DNA from: DATFKA01 sp035268885
GTDB taxonomy: Bacteria; Bacteroidota; Bacteroidia; Chitinophagales; Saprospiraceae
NCBI GenBank assembly: GCA_035268885.1
Contig: DATFKA010000123.1
Span: forward strand, 16,940 to 80,939
Length of the DNA stretch: 64,000 nucleotides
Direction of reading: 5' to 3'
In this document: piece after piece, positions 16,878 through 26,082 of the stretch
Layout of the letters: each line of letters opens with the position of its first letter
Position numbering within the stretch: position 1 is the stretch's first letter
Position numbers and translations under genes: made by a program
Notes under the pieces: generated by a model
What the model saw: the letters and a program-made list of their open reading frames with translations, nothing else
Database searches by the model: none
Told to the model about the DNA's origin: nothing

Positions 16878-17771
16878 ATGCATAAATCAGGATTCGTAAA
16901 TATCATTGGTAAACCCAACGTGGGGAAGTCTACCCTCATGAACGCCCTGGTAGGAGAGCGTATGTCTATTATCACCAATAAGCCCCAGACCACCCGGCAT
17001 CGGATTATCGGTATTCTTTCGGATGAAGACTACCAGATCGTTTTTTCGGACACGCCCGGTATTATCGAAGACCCGGGGTATAAGATGCAGGAGGTGATGA
17101 ATGCCTTCGTCAATTCTACTTTTGAGGATGCTGATCTGATGATTTTTGTAACCACCGTAGAAGAAAACTACGATCCCGAAGATCCCATCTTTGACCGTTT
17201 GCGCGCCATCGAAGCCCCTTTATTTCTGGTGATTAATAAGACGGATAAAGTAGAGTCCGCTCGTGTACTAGAGTTGATTCAATGGTGGAACGAACGACTG
17301 GATTTTAAAGAAATTATTCCGACTGCGGCCCTGCACAAAGCCAATACGGATACTCTGCTGGAGCAAATCCTGCGCTATTTGCCGGAAGGCCCGGTCTTCT
17401 ATCCCAAAGATCAATTAACGGACCGACCAGAGCGCTTTTTTGTTTCGGAAATCATTCGCGAAAAAGTCCTGGAGTTGTATCACCAGGAGGTGCCCTACTC
17501 CGTGGAGGTGATCGTACAGTCTTTCAAAGAGACGGAGACCAAAAGCGGTGAACCCCTGGTGCGGATTGGAGCGGAGATATTCGTGGCCCGACAGAGTCAG
17601 AAAGCCATTATTATTGGTAAAGGCGGTAGCGCAATCAAGCGCCTGGGTACGGTCGCTCGCAAATCGCTGGAAAAATGGCTGGAGCAGAAGGTCTTCCTCG
17701 AACTACACGTCAAGGTGAAAGACAACTGGCGTGATGATGACCGCTTATTGAAGCACTTTGGTTATCAGTAG
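16878..17771 (+). CDS. era: GTPase Era
   Basis: Binds the 3' end of 16S rRNA and couples 30S assembly to growth. The product is 297 aa: an N-terminal G domain (GKPNVGKSTLMNALVGE, DTPGI, NKTD) and a C-terminal KH domain with IIIGKGGSAIKRLG. Length and layout are normal. A near-consensus -7 box (TACCTTTC, 16834-16841) lies 36 nt upstream. It converges on the next gene with an 11-bp gap. Confidence 0.97.
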   Translation: MHKSGFVNIIGKPNVGKSTLMNALVGERMSIITNKPQTTRHRIIGILSDEDYQIVFSDTPGIIEDPGYKMQEVMNAFVNSTFEDADLMIFVTTVEENYDPEDPIFDRLRAIEAPLFLVINKTDKVESARVLELIQWWNERLDFKEIIPTAALHKANTDTLLEQILRYLPEGPVFYPKDQLTDRPERFFVSEIIREKVLELYHQEVPYSVEVIVQSFKETETKSGEPLVRIGAEIFVARQSQKAIIIGKGGSAIKRLGTVARKSLEKWLEQKVFLELHVKVKDNWRDDDRLLKHFGYQ

Positions 17772-17782
17772 GAGAAGCAGCA

Positions 17783-18370
17783 TCACTCTTCCCCCAACAG
17801 AGGCGTCATGCCCTCCACCATCTTTTCAATAATCAGACAGACATTTTTGGGTTTGTGCTTGCGCCAGTTGACATTGTTAAAGGGAGGGCCCATGGTGACG
17901 TAGTGATGGATTCGTTGCGAACGCATCTCCTCTTCTACGTGATCTAAAGTGTTCAGCAGGCAAATCCAGCCCAGCTCGTCGGCAATGTCTTCGCTCCATT
18001 CCTCGTAATAGCAATCATCACTGGCGTGAAAATTCAATACATTTTCGCAAATCAGAATGAACTTGCTGATACCTCCGTCAATCAGGTGGTCGACCACTTC
18101 GCGTTTCAGGAACATCACATCGTTATGCAGGGCATCATTCCACTCACCAATTAGCTCAATGATGGCAAAACCAGTATCGTAGTCGGCATAAATGACTTTG
18201 AGGTACAAGGTCGGGGAGCCGAACTCATCCCACTGGGGATGTATGAAATAATTGTAGACTTTATTGGTAAAGTGAAATTCACTATGCTCCTTTCCGTAGA
18301 AGGGCAAATGCTCATCTTCGGTAGACAGGTATTCGTTTCTCCATTTAAAATGTGGCTCAATATCGTGCAT
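17783..18370 (-). CDS. Conserved hypothetical protein, acidic and soluble
   Basis: A 195-aa cytoplasmic-looking protein with no signal peptide or membrane segment. It is rich in acidic and aromatic residues (WRNEYLSTEDEHLPFYG near the N-terminus, YYEEWSEDIADELGW near residue 125). No catalytic motif is recognised. The organisation, with alternating beta-like stretches such as GGISKFILICENVLNF, suggests a small alpha/beta fold, and I have the impression of a Bacteroidota-restricted family. It converges with era and is divergent from the M14 peptidase gene. Confidence 0.75.
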   Translation of the reverse strand: MHDIEPHFKWRNEYLSTEDEHLPFYGKEHSEFHFTNKVYNYFIHPQWDEFGSPTLYLKVIYADYDTGFAIIELIGEWNDALHNDVMFLKREVVDHLIDGGISKFILICENVLNFHASDDCYYEEWSEDIADELGWICLLNTLDHVEEEMRSQRIHHYVTMGPPFNNVNWRKHKPKNVCLIIEKMVEGMTPLLGEE

Positions 18371-18524
18371 GGATATCTTTTACGTTTTCACTATCGGTTC
18401 TACAGGGGAATACAAATGAAAAGCATTTTCGTTTGCTGTTTTTTTGTTTTTTAGGTGAACCCGCTTATTCCGCGAATTTCCGTATTTTCCCGGATCAATT
18501 CAAAAACTAATACAAACTGGACTT

Positions 18525-21047
18525 ATGATAAGACCGCTTTACCTAATCGTGATTTTTTTGCTAAGCACTGTTTTAGGCTACAGCCAGCTGCAGTCACCCG
18601 ACGATTTCCTTCCCCACAAAAACGGGGAACAATTTACCCCACACTATATGCTGGCGGATTATGCCCGTCACGTTGCCGAAAATAGTCCACTAGTCACCTG
18701 GAGTCAATACGGTTGGACGAATGAGAAACGGCCATTACAATTACTGACCATTGCTTCGGAGGAAAACCTGGCCCGTATCGAAGCCATTCGCGAAAACAAT
18801 CTGCGCCGGGCCGGTCTTCTGGCTGGAGAAACGGATCCCGAGTTGGATGATATTGCTATCGTATGGCTGAGTTTCGGGGTGCACGGCAACGAAACGGCGG
18901 GACCGGAAAGTTCCATTCCCTTATTGTATCACCTGGGCAATCCAGAAAACAGGGAGGTGCAGGAATGGTTGGAAAGTGTGGTCATCCTTTTTGATCCCAG
19001 CATTAATCCGGACGGTTACGCTCGCTATTCGCACTGGTACCGTCGCGTCGCGGGTAAATACAATGATCCCCGTCCCTACGCGCGTTCCCACCGGGAACCC
19101 TGGCCCGGCGGCCGCACCAATCATTACTTCTTTGATTTGAATCGCGACTGGGCCTGGCAGACCCAAATCGAATCGCAACAACGCATGGAAAAGTACAATT
19201 CCTGGTTGCCGCATATTCACGTTGACTTTCACGAGCAGGGAATCAACAGCCCTTATTACTTTGCTCCGGCGGCAAAACCCTATCACGAATATATCCGCCA
19301 GTGGCAACGAGATTTTCAGTATACAATTGGAAAAAATCACGCTAAATATTTTGACGAGAAGGGGTGGCTTTACTTCACCCGCGAGCGCTTTGATTTGCTC
19401 TATCCAAGCTACGGCGATACTTACCCTACCTATAATGGCGCCATTGGTATGACCTACGAGCAGGGGGGAAGTGGTCGTGCAGGCCGGGGTGTCCTCATGG
19501 AAAATGGCGATACGCTGACGCTAAAAGATCGCGTTAGCCACCACGTGACCACGGGGCTTTCGACGGTAGAGATTACGGCAAAAAATGCCAGTGAAGTCGT
19601 CGAAAATTTTGTCAAATTCTACGAAGAAACGACGAATAACCCACCGGGAGATTTTAAGACCTTTGTTATCAAGGGGGATAATCCACCGGAGCGCCTACGG
19701 GCTTTTCTCGGAGTCCTGGATAAGAATGGTATTCAGTACGGTCGGTCGGGCAAGACCGGACGGTTCAGTGCTTATAACTATCAGAATGGCGAAGACACGA
19801 ATCTATCCATAGGGGAGAATGACTTAGTCATTACGGCTTTTCAACCGAAGGCCATGCTTACGCAGATTTTGCTAGAGCCGGAAACCTACGTGGAAGATTC
19901 TCTGACCTATGATATTACGGCCTGGTCGCTACCCTATGCCTACGGTCTGGAAGCTTACGCCAGCACCCAGCGTTTTTTGCCGACTGGCGAGTATCAGTTG
20001 CCGGAAGTCTCCAATAATGTGAACGAAGTCGACAATGCCTACGCCTATCTGGCTTCCTGGCGAGCTTTACAAAATGCACAGTTTTTGGCTGCTCTGAATA
20101 AAAAGGGAATTAAGGCGCGTTATGCACAGGAAGGTTTTGAGATAGAAGATAAATCTTACCCGGCCGGTACCATTGTTCTTACCCGGGCGGATAACCGAAA
20201 AATGGGCCCCTCTTTTGACGCTGCCGTTGCGGAGCTGGCCACTGAATTCCAACAGGAGATCGAAGCGGTGAAGACGGGCTTCGCACAGACGGGTAGTGAT
20301 TTTGGTTCCGGCAACTACGTGTATATCAAGATTCCGAAGATACTGGTCTTATCGGGTGAGCAGACCTCCAGTCAGAGCTTTGGGCAAGTCTGGTATTACC
20401 TAGAGAACGCATTGGATTATCCACATACCATTATTGATGCGGACCAATTGGGACGTATCCCCATGGATGATTTTAATCTGCTGATTATGCCGGAAGGTCG
20501 CTACCGTTTTGGCGAAAGCACCATGAACAGTTTATTGGACTGGACACGTGATGGCGGTAGAGTAATTGCCATCGGAAGAGCCATTGATGCTTTACAAGGC
20601 GAGAAAGGCTTTCGTCTGCAGGATCAGACGGATAACGGAGCTGATCGCACGGCTATGGAAGACACGGCCGAGCCGGAGCCTTTTGGAGGACAAAGCCGAC
20701 GCTACGCCGCTTATGCAATTCCTGGGGCAATATTTAAAGTGACGCTGGATGAGACCCATCCGCTGGCTTTCGGTTTGGGAGACCATTATTTCACATTGAA
20801 AACGGGTACGGGCGCCTATCCGTTTCAGGATAATGTCTGGAACGTTGGCCGTATTGGAGAAAATCTTTATTCGCACGGTTTTGTAGGCCATCGCGCCGGG
20901 GAAGCGGTAAAAAACACCTTGGTATTCGGCGTCGAAGATCAGGGCCGCGGAGCGGTGATTTATATGGTAGATAATCCGCTGTACCGGGCTTTTTGGCACC
21001 AGGGGCATTTCTTGTTTAGTAATGCGGTCTTCCTGGCAGGGCAGTAG
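18525..21047 (+). CDS. Secreted M14-family zinc carboxypeptidase
   Basis: An 840-aa exported metallopeptidase. Signal peptide MIRPLYLIVIFLLSTVLGYSQ is followed by an M14 catalytic domain over roughly residues 35-350. The zinc ligands are in GVHGNETAGPESS (HxxE) and the later HVDFHEQG. The general base glutamate fits MTYEQGGSGRAG. The C-terminal half looks like an amidotransferase-type alpha/beta domain (KILVLSGEQTSSQSFGQ, LLIMPEGRYRFG), as in several large Bacteroidota M14 proteins. Predicted role is periplasmic or extracellular peptide degradation; substrate unknown. Confidence 0.85.
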   Translation: MIRPLYLIVIFLLSTVLGYSQLQSPDDFLPHKNGEQFTPHYMLADYARHVAENSPLVTWSQYGWTNEKRPLQLLTIASEENLARIEAIRENNLRRAGLLAGETDPELDDIAIVWLSFGVHGNETAGPESSIPLLYHLGNPENREVQEWLESVVILFDPSINPDGYARYSHWYRRVAGKYNDPRPYARSHREPWPGGRTNHYFFDLNRDWAWQTQIESQQRMEKYNSWLPHIHVDFHEQGINSPYYFAPAAKPYHEYIRQWQRDFQYTIGKNHAKYFDEKGWLYFTRERFDLLYPSYGDTYPTYNGAIGMTYEQGGSGRAGRGVLMENGDTLTLKDRVSHHVTTGLSTVEITAKNASEVVENFVKFYEETTNNPPGDFKTFVIKGDNPPERLRAFLGVLDKNGIQYGRSGKTGRFSAYNYQNGEDTNLSIGENDLVITAFQPKAMLTQILLEPETYVEDSLTYDITAWSLPYAYGLEAYASTQRFLPTGEYQLPEVSNNVNEVDNAYAYLASWRALQNAQFLAALNKKGIKARYAQEGFEIEDKSYPAGTIVLTRADNRKMGPSFDAAVAELATEFQQEIEAVKTGFAQTGSDFGSGNYVYIKIPKILVLSGEQTSSQSFGQVWYYLENALDYPHTIIDADQLGRIPMDDFNLLIMPEGRYRFGESTMNSLLDWTRDGGRVIAIGRAIDALQGEKGFRLQDQTDNGADRTAMEDTAEPEPFGGQSRRYAAYAIPGAIFKVTLDETHPLAFGLGDHYFTLKTGTGAYPFQDNVWNVGRIGENLYSHGFVGHRAGEAVKNTLVFGVEDQGRGAVIYMVDNPLYRAFWHQGHFLFSNAVFLAGQ

Positions 21048-21086
21048 TCATGTGGTCGTGTGGTCATGTGGTGCGACCACATGACT
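21046..21086. terminator. Inverted repeat exactly filling the gap between two converging genes
   Basis: AGTCATGTGGTCG (21046-21058) and CGACCACATGACT (21074-21086) form a perfect 13-bp stem. The left arm overlaps the last two bases of the M14 stop codon and the right arm ends one base before the stop of the opposing gene. The loop holds another copy of GGTCATGTGG. It has no T-tract, so termination from this structure alone is uncertain. A related GTGTGGTCATGT sequence occurs at 37906-37917. Confidence 0.5.
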
Positions 21087-22316
21087 CTACCGCATGACCA
21101 TCAGAGTGCCAAAACGCTCTTGTTCTTCACCCCGGCAGGTATAACGGACCTTATACTGGAGGACGCCCGGGTTGACTTTTTTGCTTCGGTAAGTACCATC
21201 CCAGCGGTTGAAGGGATCCCCCGTGGCAAATACCCGACTGCCCCAACGGTCAAAAATTTCGAAGGAGATCAGCTCCTGAATAGCATAAGGGTTGCTAATG
21301 CCGTAGGTATCGTTGACTCCGTCATTATTGGGGGTAAAAACGTTGGGTAGATAGACCTCTGAGCAATCCAGTGTAGTGGGGTCAACGACCGTAATCCTTA
21401 TGGAGTCGCTGGCTACGCATCCCGAGCTGGCATCTGTCAGCTGTACGGAATAGAAGTTGTCGCCCTGAGCGAAAGGCGTAATTTCCGGATTAGGGGCATT
21501 GGTCTGACTGACGCCGCTGCTGGGAAACCATTCGAAGCGGTTGGCGCAGTTAGCCGTCAGAGACATTTGCACGGGATTACCCAGGAAAACAACGGTATCC
21601 CGCGTGGCAATACGTTCGGGAGCCACGTAGAGTTCTCGGATCTCATCTTCCGATAGCCCCCGATTATAGACCCTTAGCTCATCCATGACGCCATTGAAAG
21701 GCAATTCGTTCTGACGAGCACAATCGCTGGCGCCCAGCACCAGATTTCCTTCGTTGGCCAGGTCGATACGACCGATGGTGCTTTCTTCGCGCAGGAAGCG
21801 TCCGTCGCCATAAACGCGTACGGTACCTCCGTTTCGGGTAACCACCAGATGATGCCAACAAGCATTATTCGACAGCTGGGCGATAATATTGATCTCCCGG
21901 TTATCTTCTTCTTTAAGGAATACATTAATCGTTCTGGAGAGCGCCTGATACTTGATGAAGAAAACGTTTTGTTCTTCGCAATTGGTTCTACTTTTCGAGA
22001 TGAGGTACATCTCCCCGCTATTGGTATTGGCTTTAAAGTAAAGGCTAAGGGTGAAGTTATTGGTGGTGTTAAAGCCCTCTCTAACCTGTCCGTCGAAGCG
22101 GACTTCATCGGTGCCTCCATTGAAGTTTAGTGATTGGCCGGTAATACCGCAGCCGTAGCTGGGCTCATCCAGTGGAATACCTTCGTTGATAACATTACCC
22201 TGGGAATCAGTGAGATCGTTCTCGAACTGATAATAAGCAATCAGGCCGCTGCTGGGTTGACTGTAAGCCATTAAGCTGGTTATGATCACTAAAAAGGCCG
22301 GGAGTAGAATTTTCAT
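21087..22316 (-). CDS. LamG-domain surface protein with gliding-motility C-terminal domain
   Basis: A 409-aa exported protein. Signal peptide MKILLPAFLVIITSLMAYSQ; residues ~30-225 form a concanavalin A-like LamG domain (LIAYYQFENDLTDSQGN at the start, MDELRVYNRGLSEDEIREL at the end). A short Ig-like stretch follows (VQLTDASSGCVASDSIRI). The T9SS type B signal is YLPNVFTPNNDGVNDTY, then FEIFDRWGSRVF and WDGTYRSKKVNPGVLQYK. LamG domains commonly bind carbohydrate, so a secreted glycan-binding role is plausible but not shown. Confidence 0.88.
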   Translation of the reverse strand: MKILLPAFLVIITSLMAYSQPSSGLIAYYQFENDLTDSQGNVINEGIPLDEPSYGCGITGQSLNFNGGTDEVRFDGQVREGFNTTNNFTLSLYFKANTNSGEMYLISKSRTNCEEQNVFFIKYQALSRTINVFLKEEDNREINIIAQLSNNACWHHLVVTRNGGTVRVYGDGRFLREESTIGRIDLANEGNLVLGASDCARQNELPFNGVMDELRVYNRGLSEDEIRELYVAPERIATRDTVVFLGNPVQMSLTANCANRFEWFPSSGVSQTNAPNPEITPFAQGDNFYSVQLTDASSGCVASDSIRITVVDPTTLDCSEVYLPNVFTPNNDGVNDTYGISNPYAIQELISFEIFDRWGSRVFATGDPFNRWDGTYRSKKVNPGVLQYKVRYTCRGEEQERFGTLMVMR

Positions 22317-22382
22317 AGGTTCTATACTGATTTAAGACGCTGTGTAAATAACGCAGCGTCTTTCCAAAACGTATATTCTGTA

Positions 22383-22688
22383 CTAACCAAATAAATTAGA
22401 CAGTCCACCCATTCCGCCGGGCATCATTTTTTGGATCATTTCCTGAGAATGCGCTGCTTCCTGATCGGCGGCAGAGGCAAGGACATTATTTAAGGCGACC
22501 AGCATCAGGTCTTCTACCTCTTCGGCTTCGGCATCCTTGAGGAATTCCGGGTCGATTTTTATATTCGTAATTTGACGTGCCGCGTTGGCTTCAATTTTGA
22601 TGGCGCCACCGCCCGCTTCGGCTTCTACTTTAATGGCCGAAAGCTTTTCACGCATTTCTTTTTGCATTTCTTCTAAATTACCAAACAT
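22383..22688 (-). CDS. YbaB/EbfC family nucleoid-associated protein
   Basis: A 101-aa DNA-binding protein of the YbaB/EbfC family, which forms dimers with a tweezer shape. It begins MFGNLEEMQKEMREKL and has the family core with GGGAIKIEANAARQITNIKI, plus the Met/Gly-rich tail KMMPGGMGGLSNLFG. Usual partners dnaX and recR are absent here. It lies 18 bp downstream of the antiporter on the same strand and is probably cotranscribed. Confidence 0.92.
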   Translation of the reverse strand: MFGNLEEMQKEMREKLSAIKVEAEAGGGAIKIEANAARQITNIKIDPEFLKDAEAEEVEDLMLVALNNVLASAADQEAAHSQEMIQKMMPGGMGGLSNLFG

Positions 22689-22706
22689 AGCTTGTTGTTT
22701 TTATAG

Positions 22707-23636
22707 TTAACTAATCGCAGAGCTGATGAGTTCAATAAAGAATAAACCATAAAACATCAGCAGCACCGCGCCTTCCCAGCGCGTAATCTTTTTATTGTTG
22801 GATATAATCCCGAACATCAGGGTCATAACGACCATGAGGGGCAGGAAATAGCTGTTGATCTTATCGGGGATTTCCAGGGGCCCGATCAGCGCCGGAATAC
22901 TCATAACGACATAGGTGTTAAAGATATTGGAGCCGAGAACATTACCGATGGCAATACTGGCTTTACCCTTACGTGCCGCGTTCAAACTGACGATCACTTC
23001 GGGCAGAGAGGTGCCCAGGGCTACCGCCGACAAACCAATGATTTCACTATTAATACCGGCAATGACGGATAGGCCTTTAATTCCCCGAATCGTCCACTCG
23101 GCACCCGCAGCCACCAACACCCCACCAACAATAAGTAAGGCATAGTGCTTCCAGTTGACCTTCAGGCGTTCGTCTTCGCTGGGAACATTCGAACCCATAG
23201 AATAGACGAGGAAAACAACGATACCAATCAGAAAAATAATGGCTTCCGCGATACTGACGTGTTGGTCTTGCAAAACAAAATAGAGAATGAAAGCGGAGCC
23301 CCAGAGATAGGGCATGTCGATGTGCCAGATGTTGTAATCCAGATCTATTCTTTTGACGACCATCGCGGTCAGGCCCAATACCAGCGCAATATTGGTGATG
23401 TTGGAACCAACGACATTACTGACGACGAGCTCAGACTCATCTTTCAGCACGGCGACGATAGAGGCGGCCAACTCTGGCAGGGAGGTACCAAAAGCGACAA
23501 TGGTTACCCCAATGATAAAAGGGGATATGCCCAGGGATAACCCGATGCGCTCGGCCGAATCGATGAACCAGTCGGAGGCTTTCAATAATACCGCCAGACT
23601 GACCACAAATAATAAACTATAATAGAGTAAATCCAA
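22707..23636 (-). CDS. Calcium/sodium antiporter (CaCA family, YrbG-like)
   Basis: An inner-membrane cation exchanger of 309 aa with about ten hydrophobic segments. It shows the two inverted alpha repeats of the CaCA superfamily: GTSLPELAASIVAVLKDES with VSNVVGSNITNIALVLGL, and GTSLPEVIVSLNAARKGKAS with IGNVLGSNIFNTYVV. Ion specificity (Ca2+ or K+ for Na+) cannot be read from sequence. A candidate -7 box (TACTTTTG) lies 69 nt upstream. Confidence 0.92.
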   Translation of the reverse strand: MDLLYYSLLFVVSLAVLLKASDWFIDSAERIGLSLGISPFIIGVTIVAFGTSLPELAASIVAVLKDESELVVSNVVGSNITNIALVLGLTAMVVKRIDLDYNIWHIDMPYLWGSAFILYFVLQDQHVSIAEAIIFLIGIVVFLVYSMGSNVPSEDERLKVNWKHYALLIVGGVLVAAGAEWTIRGIKGLSVIAGINSEIIGLSAVALGTSLPEVIVSLNAARKGKASIAIGNVLGSNIFNTYVVMSIPALIGPLEIPDKINSYFLPLMVVMTLMFGIISNNKKITRWEGAVLLMFYGLFFIELISSAIS

Positions 23637-23704
23637 TGTCTTTGTTTTTTACTGTTATCCTCGTTACTTACAAAATTTGCGGGTGATAATTTCAGGATAA
23701 ACCG

Positions 23705-23712
23705 CAAAAGTA
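23705..23712 (-). promoter_or_regulatory. Candidate -7 box (TACTTTTG) for antiporter-ybaB
   Basis: Minus-strand TACTTTTG matches TAnnTTTG and predicts a leader of about 60 nt. No -33 TTTG sits at standard spacing. Confidence 0.3.
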
Positions 23713-23834
23713 AGGAATTTTACACAAGGTTGATACGTAAAGCAAGGTAGATGTCACTCGATAGGGTAGATTTATTCGATAAAAAATTAGGAATGGTCGA
23801 CAGTTGTCCTCTCCTGCCCAAACAATTATCAGGC

Positions 23835-23869
23835 TTTGTTGCTTTGCATTAATATTGGTGTTAAATTTG
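23835..23869 (+). promoter_or_regulatory. Candidate sigma-ABfr-type promoter for tatC
   Basis: TTTG (23835-23838) and TAAATTTG (23862-23869) match the Bacteroidota -33/-7 consensus with a 23-bp spacer, at the long end of the accepted range. This predicts a leader of about 65 nt before the tatC ATG. Confidence 0.4.
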
Positions 23870-23937
23870 AGCTTTGCAAGTGGAGCCCTGGCCTTCCGTA
23901 AAAAGCCTTTGCGTTCCTTGCCTAAAAAAATCGAAAT

Positions 23938-24795
23938 ATGCCTTTGGATCAAGTCGATATTGATAAGTACGATCAGAAGCTGGGAGAGGCTAAGGAAATG
24001 TCTTTTCTGGACCATTTAGAGGAATTGCGTTGGCACATACTCAAATCGTTGGCGGCGATCACGATTATGGGGATCGTTTTGTTTCTGTTTAAGAACTGGT
24101 TTTTCGAGAATATTGTTTTTGGTCCAACGCATGACGATTTCATTTCCTACCGCGTGATCTGTAACCTTTCGGAGCAGCTTGGTCTGGGAAGTTCTATGTG
24201 TTTTACCCCGCCGGAATTTGAAAAGATCGCCGTGGGCTTTGCGGAGTCCTTTATCATGAGTATTAAGGTGTGTTTTGTCGGGGGATTTTTCGTCGCCTTT
24301 CCCTACGTTTTTTATCAGGTCTGGATTTTCATTAAGCCCGGATTATATAAAAATGAGCGCAGTGCTACGCGGGGGATCGTTGCGATTTGTTCCTTCCTTT
24401 TTATGATGGGGGTTTTATTTGGCTACTTTATTATTTCGCCCTTTGCCATCAACTTCCTCGGGGGGTACTATATTCCCGGGGTGACGAATGCTCCGACGAT
24501 TTCCTCCTTTGTTACCTACATGGTAATGTTTACCGCCCCCGCCGGTATTATCTTTGAATTGCCGATCGTAGTATATTTCTTATCTAAGATTGGCTTGTTA
24601 ACCCCAGCGGTGATGAAGAAATACCGTCGGCACGCCATCGTCGCTGTATTAATCCTGGCGGCGCTAATTACCCCACCCGATGTAGTAACCCAGTTTTTGA
24701 TCGGTATACCATTATTTGTACTGTACGAACTGAGTATCTACGTCTCGCGTCGGGTTGAAAAGAAAGAAAAGGCCAAGTGGGAATCTGGTCAATAA
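23938..24795 (+). CDS. tatC: Sec-independent protein translocase TatC
   Basis: Receptor component of the twin-arginine pathway that exports folded proteins. The product is 285 aa with six predicted membrane helices and the conserved cytoplasmic start MSFLDHLEELRWHILKS (residues ~21-37). The first periplasmic loop (about residues 60-95) is long, as is common in Bacteroidota. tatA/tatB are not adjacent. An 11-bp gap separates it from the next gene, so they are probably cotranscribed. Confidence 0.95.
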   Translation: MPLDQVDIDKYDQKLGEAKEMSFLDHLEELRWHILKSLAAITIMGIVLFLFKNWFFENIVFGPTHDDFISYRVICNLSEQLGLGSSMCFTPPEFEKIAVGFAESFIMSIKVCFVGGFFVAFPYVFYQVWIFIKPGLYKNERSATRGIVAICSFLFMMGVLFGYFIISPFAINFLGGYYIPGVTNAPTISSFVTYMVMFTAPAGIIFELPIVVYFLSKIGLLTPAVMKKYRRHAIVAVLILAALITPPDVVTQFLIGIPLFVLYELSIYVSRRVEKKEKAKWESGQ

Positions 24796-24805
24796 AAGAG
24801 TTTTG

Positions 24806-25255
24806 ATGGAAAGAGTTTCGAGTAATCTTACGCTTTTTTTGAAGTTTTTTGTACCCGTCTTTTGGCTGGTCTTCTTTGGAGGCTTTACCCTGGCGTCCTT
24901 ATTATCCACTTACAGTTATGTCGGAAATATTCCAGCCCTGTACTTTAAGATAGGGGTCGTTATTTTCTATTTATCCGGGATTCTGATGTTTGGTTTTACA
25001 CTTCTGCGCCTGGTACGCGTGGAGTTAGGACCAGACGAGGTTTATGTCACTAATTACTTCAAGCATATTCAATACAGCCTGGATAGTGTAGAATCTTTGC
25101 AAGTAAGTCGCTTTGGCTTTTTTACGGTGGGCTCGCTTAAGCTAAAAGCCAAAGGAAGTCTGGGTCGCCGGTTGACTTTTGTAGTCAATAACAGTCGGCT
25201 TGAAGATTTCTGGGAAAAACATCCGGAAATTCAGGCCTATTTGATGAGAGATTAG
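24806..25255 (+). CDS. Small membrane protein, hypothetical
   Basis: A 149-aa protein. ATG at 24806 follows the tatC stop by 10 bp and gives MERVSSNLTLFLKFFVPVFW; an upstream ATG at 24755 would overlap tatC and is less likely. Two membrane helices (residues ~10-30 and ~44-65) are followed by a soluble domain of short beta strands (VELGPDEVYVTNYFKH, VESLQVSRFGFFTVGSLKL) that resembles a bacterial PH-like domain. No specific function is recognised. Confidence 0.75.
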   Translation: MERVSSNLTLFLKFFVPVFWLVFFGGFTLASLLSTYSYVGNIPALYFKIGVVIFYLSGILMFGFTLLRLVRVELGPDEVYVTNYFKHIQYSLDSVESLQVSRFGFFTVGSLKLKAKGSLGRRLTFVVNNSRLEDFWEKHPEIQAYLMRD

Positions 25256-25450
25256 TCTCCCCAGGTATCCTTGTTAATTATTAATTGCTCCCGATTTTTG
25301 ATTTCTCTGCTCCGCTCATCATGTTTTGAAGAAGCGGTAGATGGCCAGTTCTCTCCCTGAAAATTCAAAAATAATCATCCTTCCGGTCATGTTTTCCCCA
25401 CAGAACACACTAAATAGAGAGAATCCTATTCATTCCATAAAACCGATATT

Positions 25451-25933
25451 ATGCGCATTTCCTTTTTTTTCCTTTTCCTCATCCTGGGCAGTAGCGCTTT
25501 CGCGCAAAACCTTTCTCGATCGGTGATCGCCCCGGGGGGGGATTACCAGGTAAGCACCGAGGGGCAGAGTCTAAGCTGGACCCTTGGAGAACTGACCACC
25601 GAATATTTACAGGACGGACCAAGTATCCAGCAGGGCTTTCAGCAAGCTCAGCTCGATATGACTGTGGGGATTTCTCCGGTCCATATTCCGCCTTCCGACT
25701 GGCGGGTCTTTCCCAATCCGACGGCTTATTTTTTGCAGCTGGAAACCAACTTTGAAGATACCTGGGTTTACGAGCTGCAAGATATCCTGGGCCGACAATT
25801 ATTAAGGGGTACTTCCACCGCTGCCAGTCAGCGATTGGACTTACCCTCCTTAAAGGCGGGCATTTATTTGATTACCGTACGAGATCAAATCGGGCGAACG
25901 GCCAGCAGAAAACTTTTTATTAACCAGAACTAA
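25451..25933 (+). CDS. Small secreted protein with T9SS type A sorting domain
   Basis: A 160-aa exported protein. Signal peptide MRISFFFLFLILGSSAFAQ, a short middle segment (SLSWTLGELTTEYLQDG, QQGFQQAQ) and a C-terminal type A sorting domain (WRVFPNPTAYFLQLE, YELQDILGRQLL, LKAGIYLITVRD). The protein is almost all signal and sorting tail, a class common in Bacteroidota whose passenger is only about 60 aa. It may be a surface lipoprotein-like or structural component; function unknown. Confidence 0.85.
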   Translation: MRISFFFLFLILGSSAFAQNLSRSVIAPGGDYQVSTEGQSLSWTLGELTTEYLQDGPSIQQGFQQAQLDMTVGISPVHIPPSDWRVFPNPTAYFLQLETNFEDTWVYELQDILGRQLLRGTSTAASQRLDLPSLKAGIYLITVRDQIGRTASRKLFINQN

Positions 25934-26082
25934 GAAAGAGTCAACAGCATAGGGTGCTATCTTATTTTTTGGTTTTGGTCTCCGGCCCACTGCCTGGTCT
26001 GTGTTTTGCCTTAGTCAAGACAGAATGCCAGCCCAATCTCTGTGCACCTTCATCCACTCTTTATTCTTAAAATCCATTTACC

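Larger units (their letters stand above)
23637..23937. other. Divergent intergenic region between antiporter and tatC
   Basis: A 301-bp non-coding stretch. I see promoter-like -7 boxes for both directions (23705-23712 minus, 23862-23869 plus) and no RNA gene or repeat. Confidence 0.5.

Noticed and set aside
23804..24019. 71-codon frame with a hydrophobic N-terminus upstream of tatC
   Set aside because: It overlaps the tatC start in another frame, has no ribosome-binding support, and its signal-like stretch is followed by tatC sequence read out of frame.
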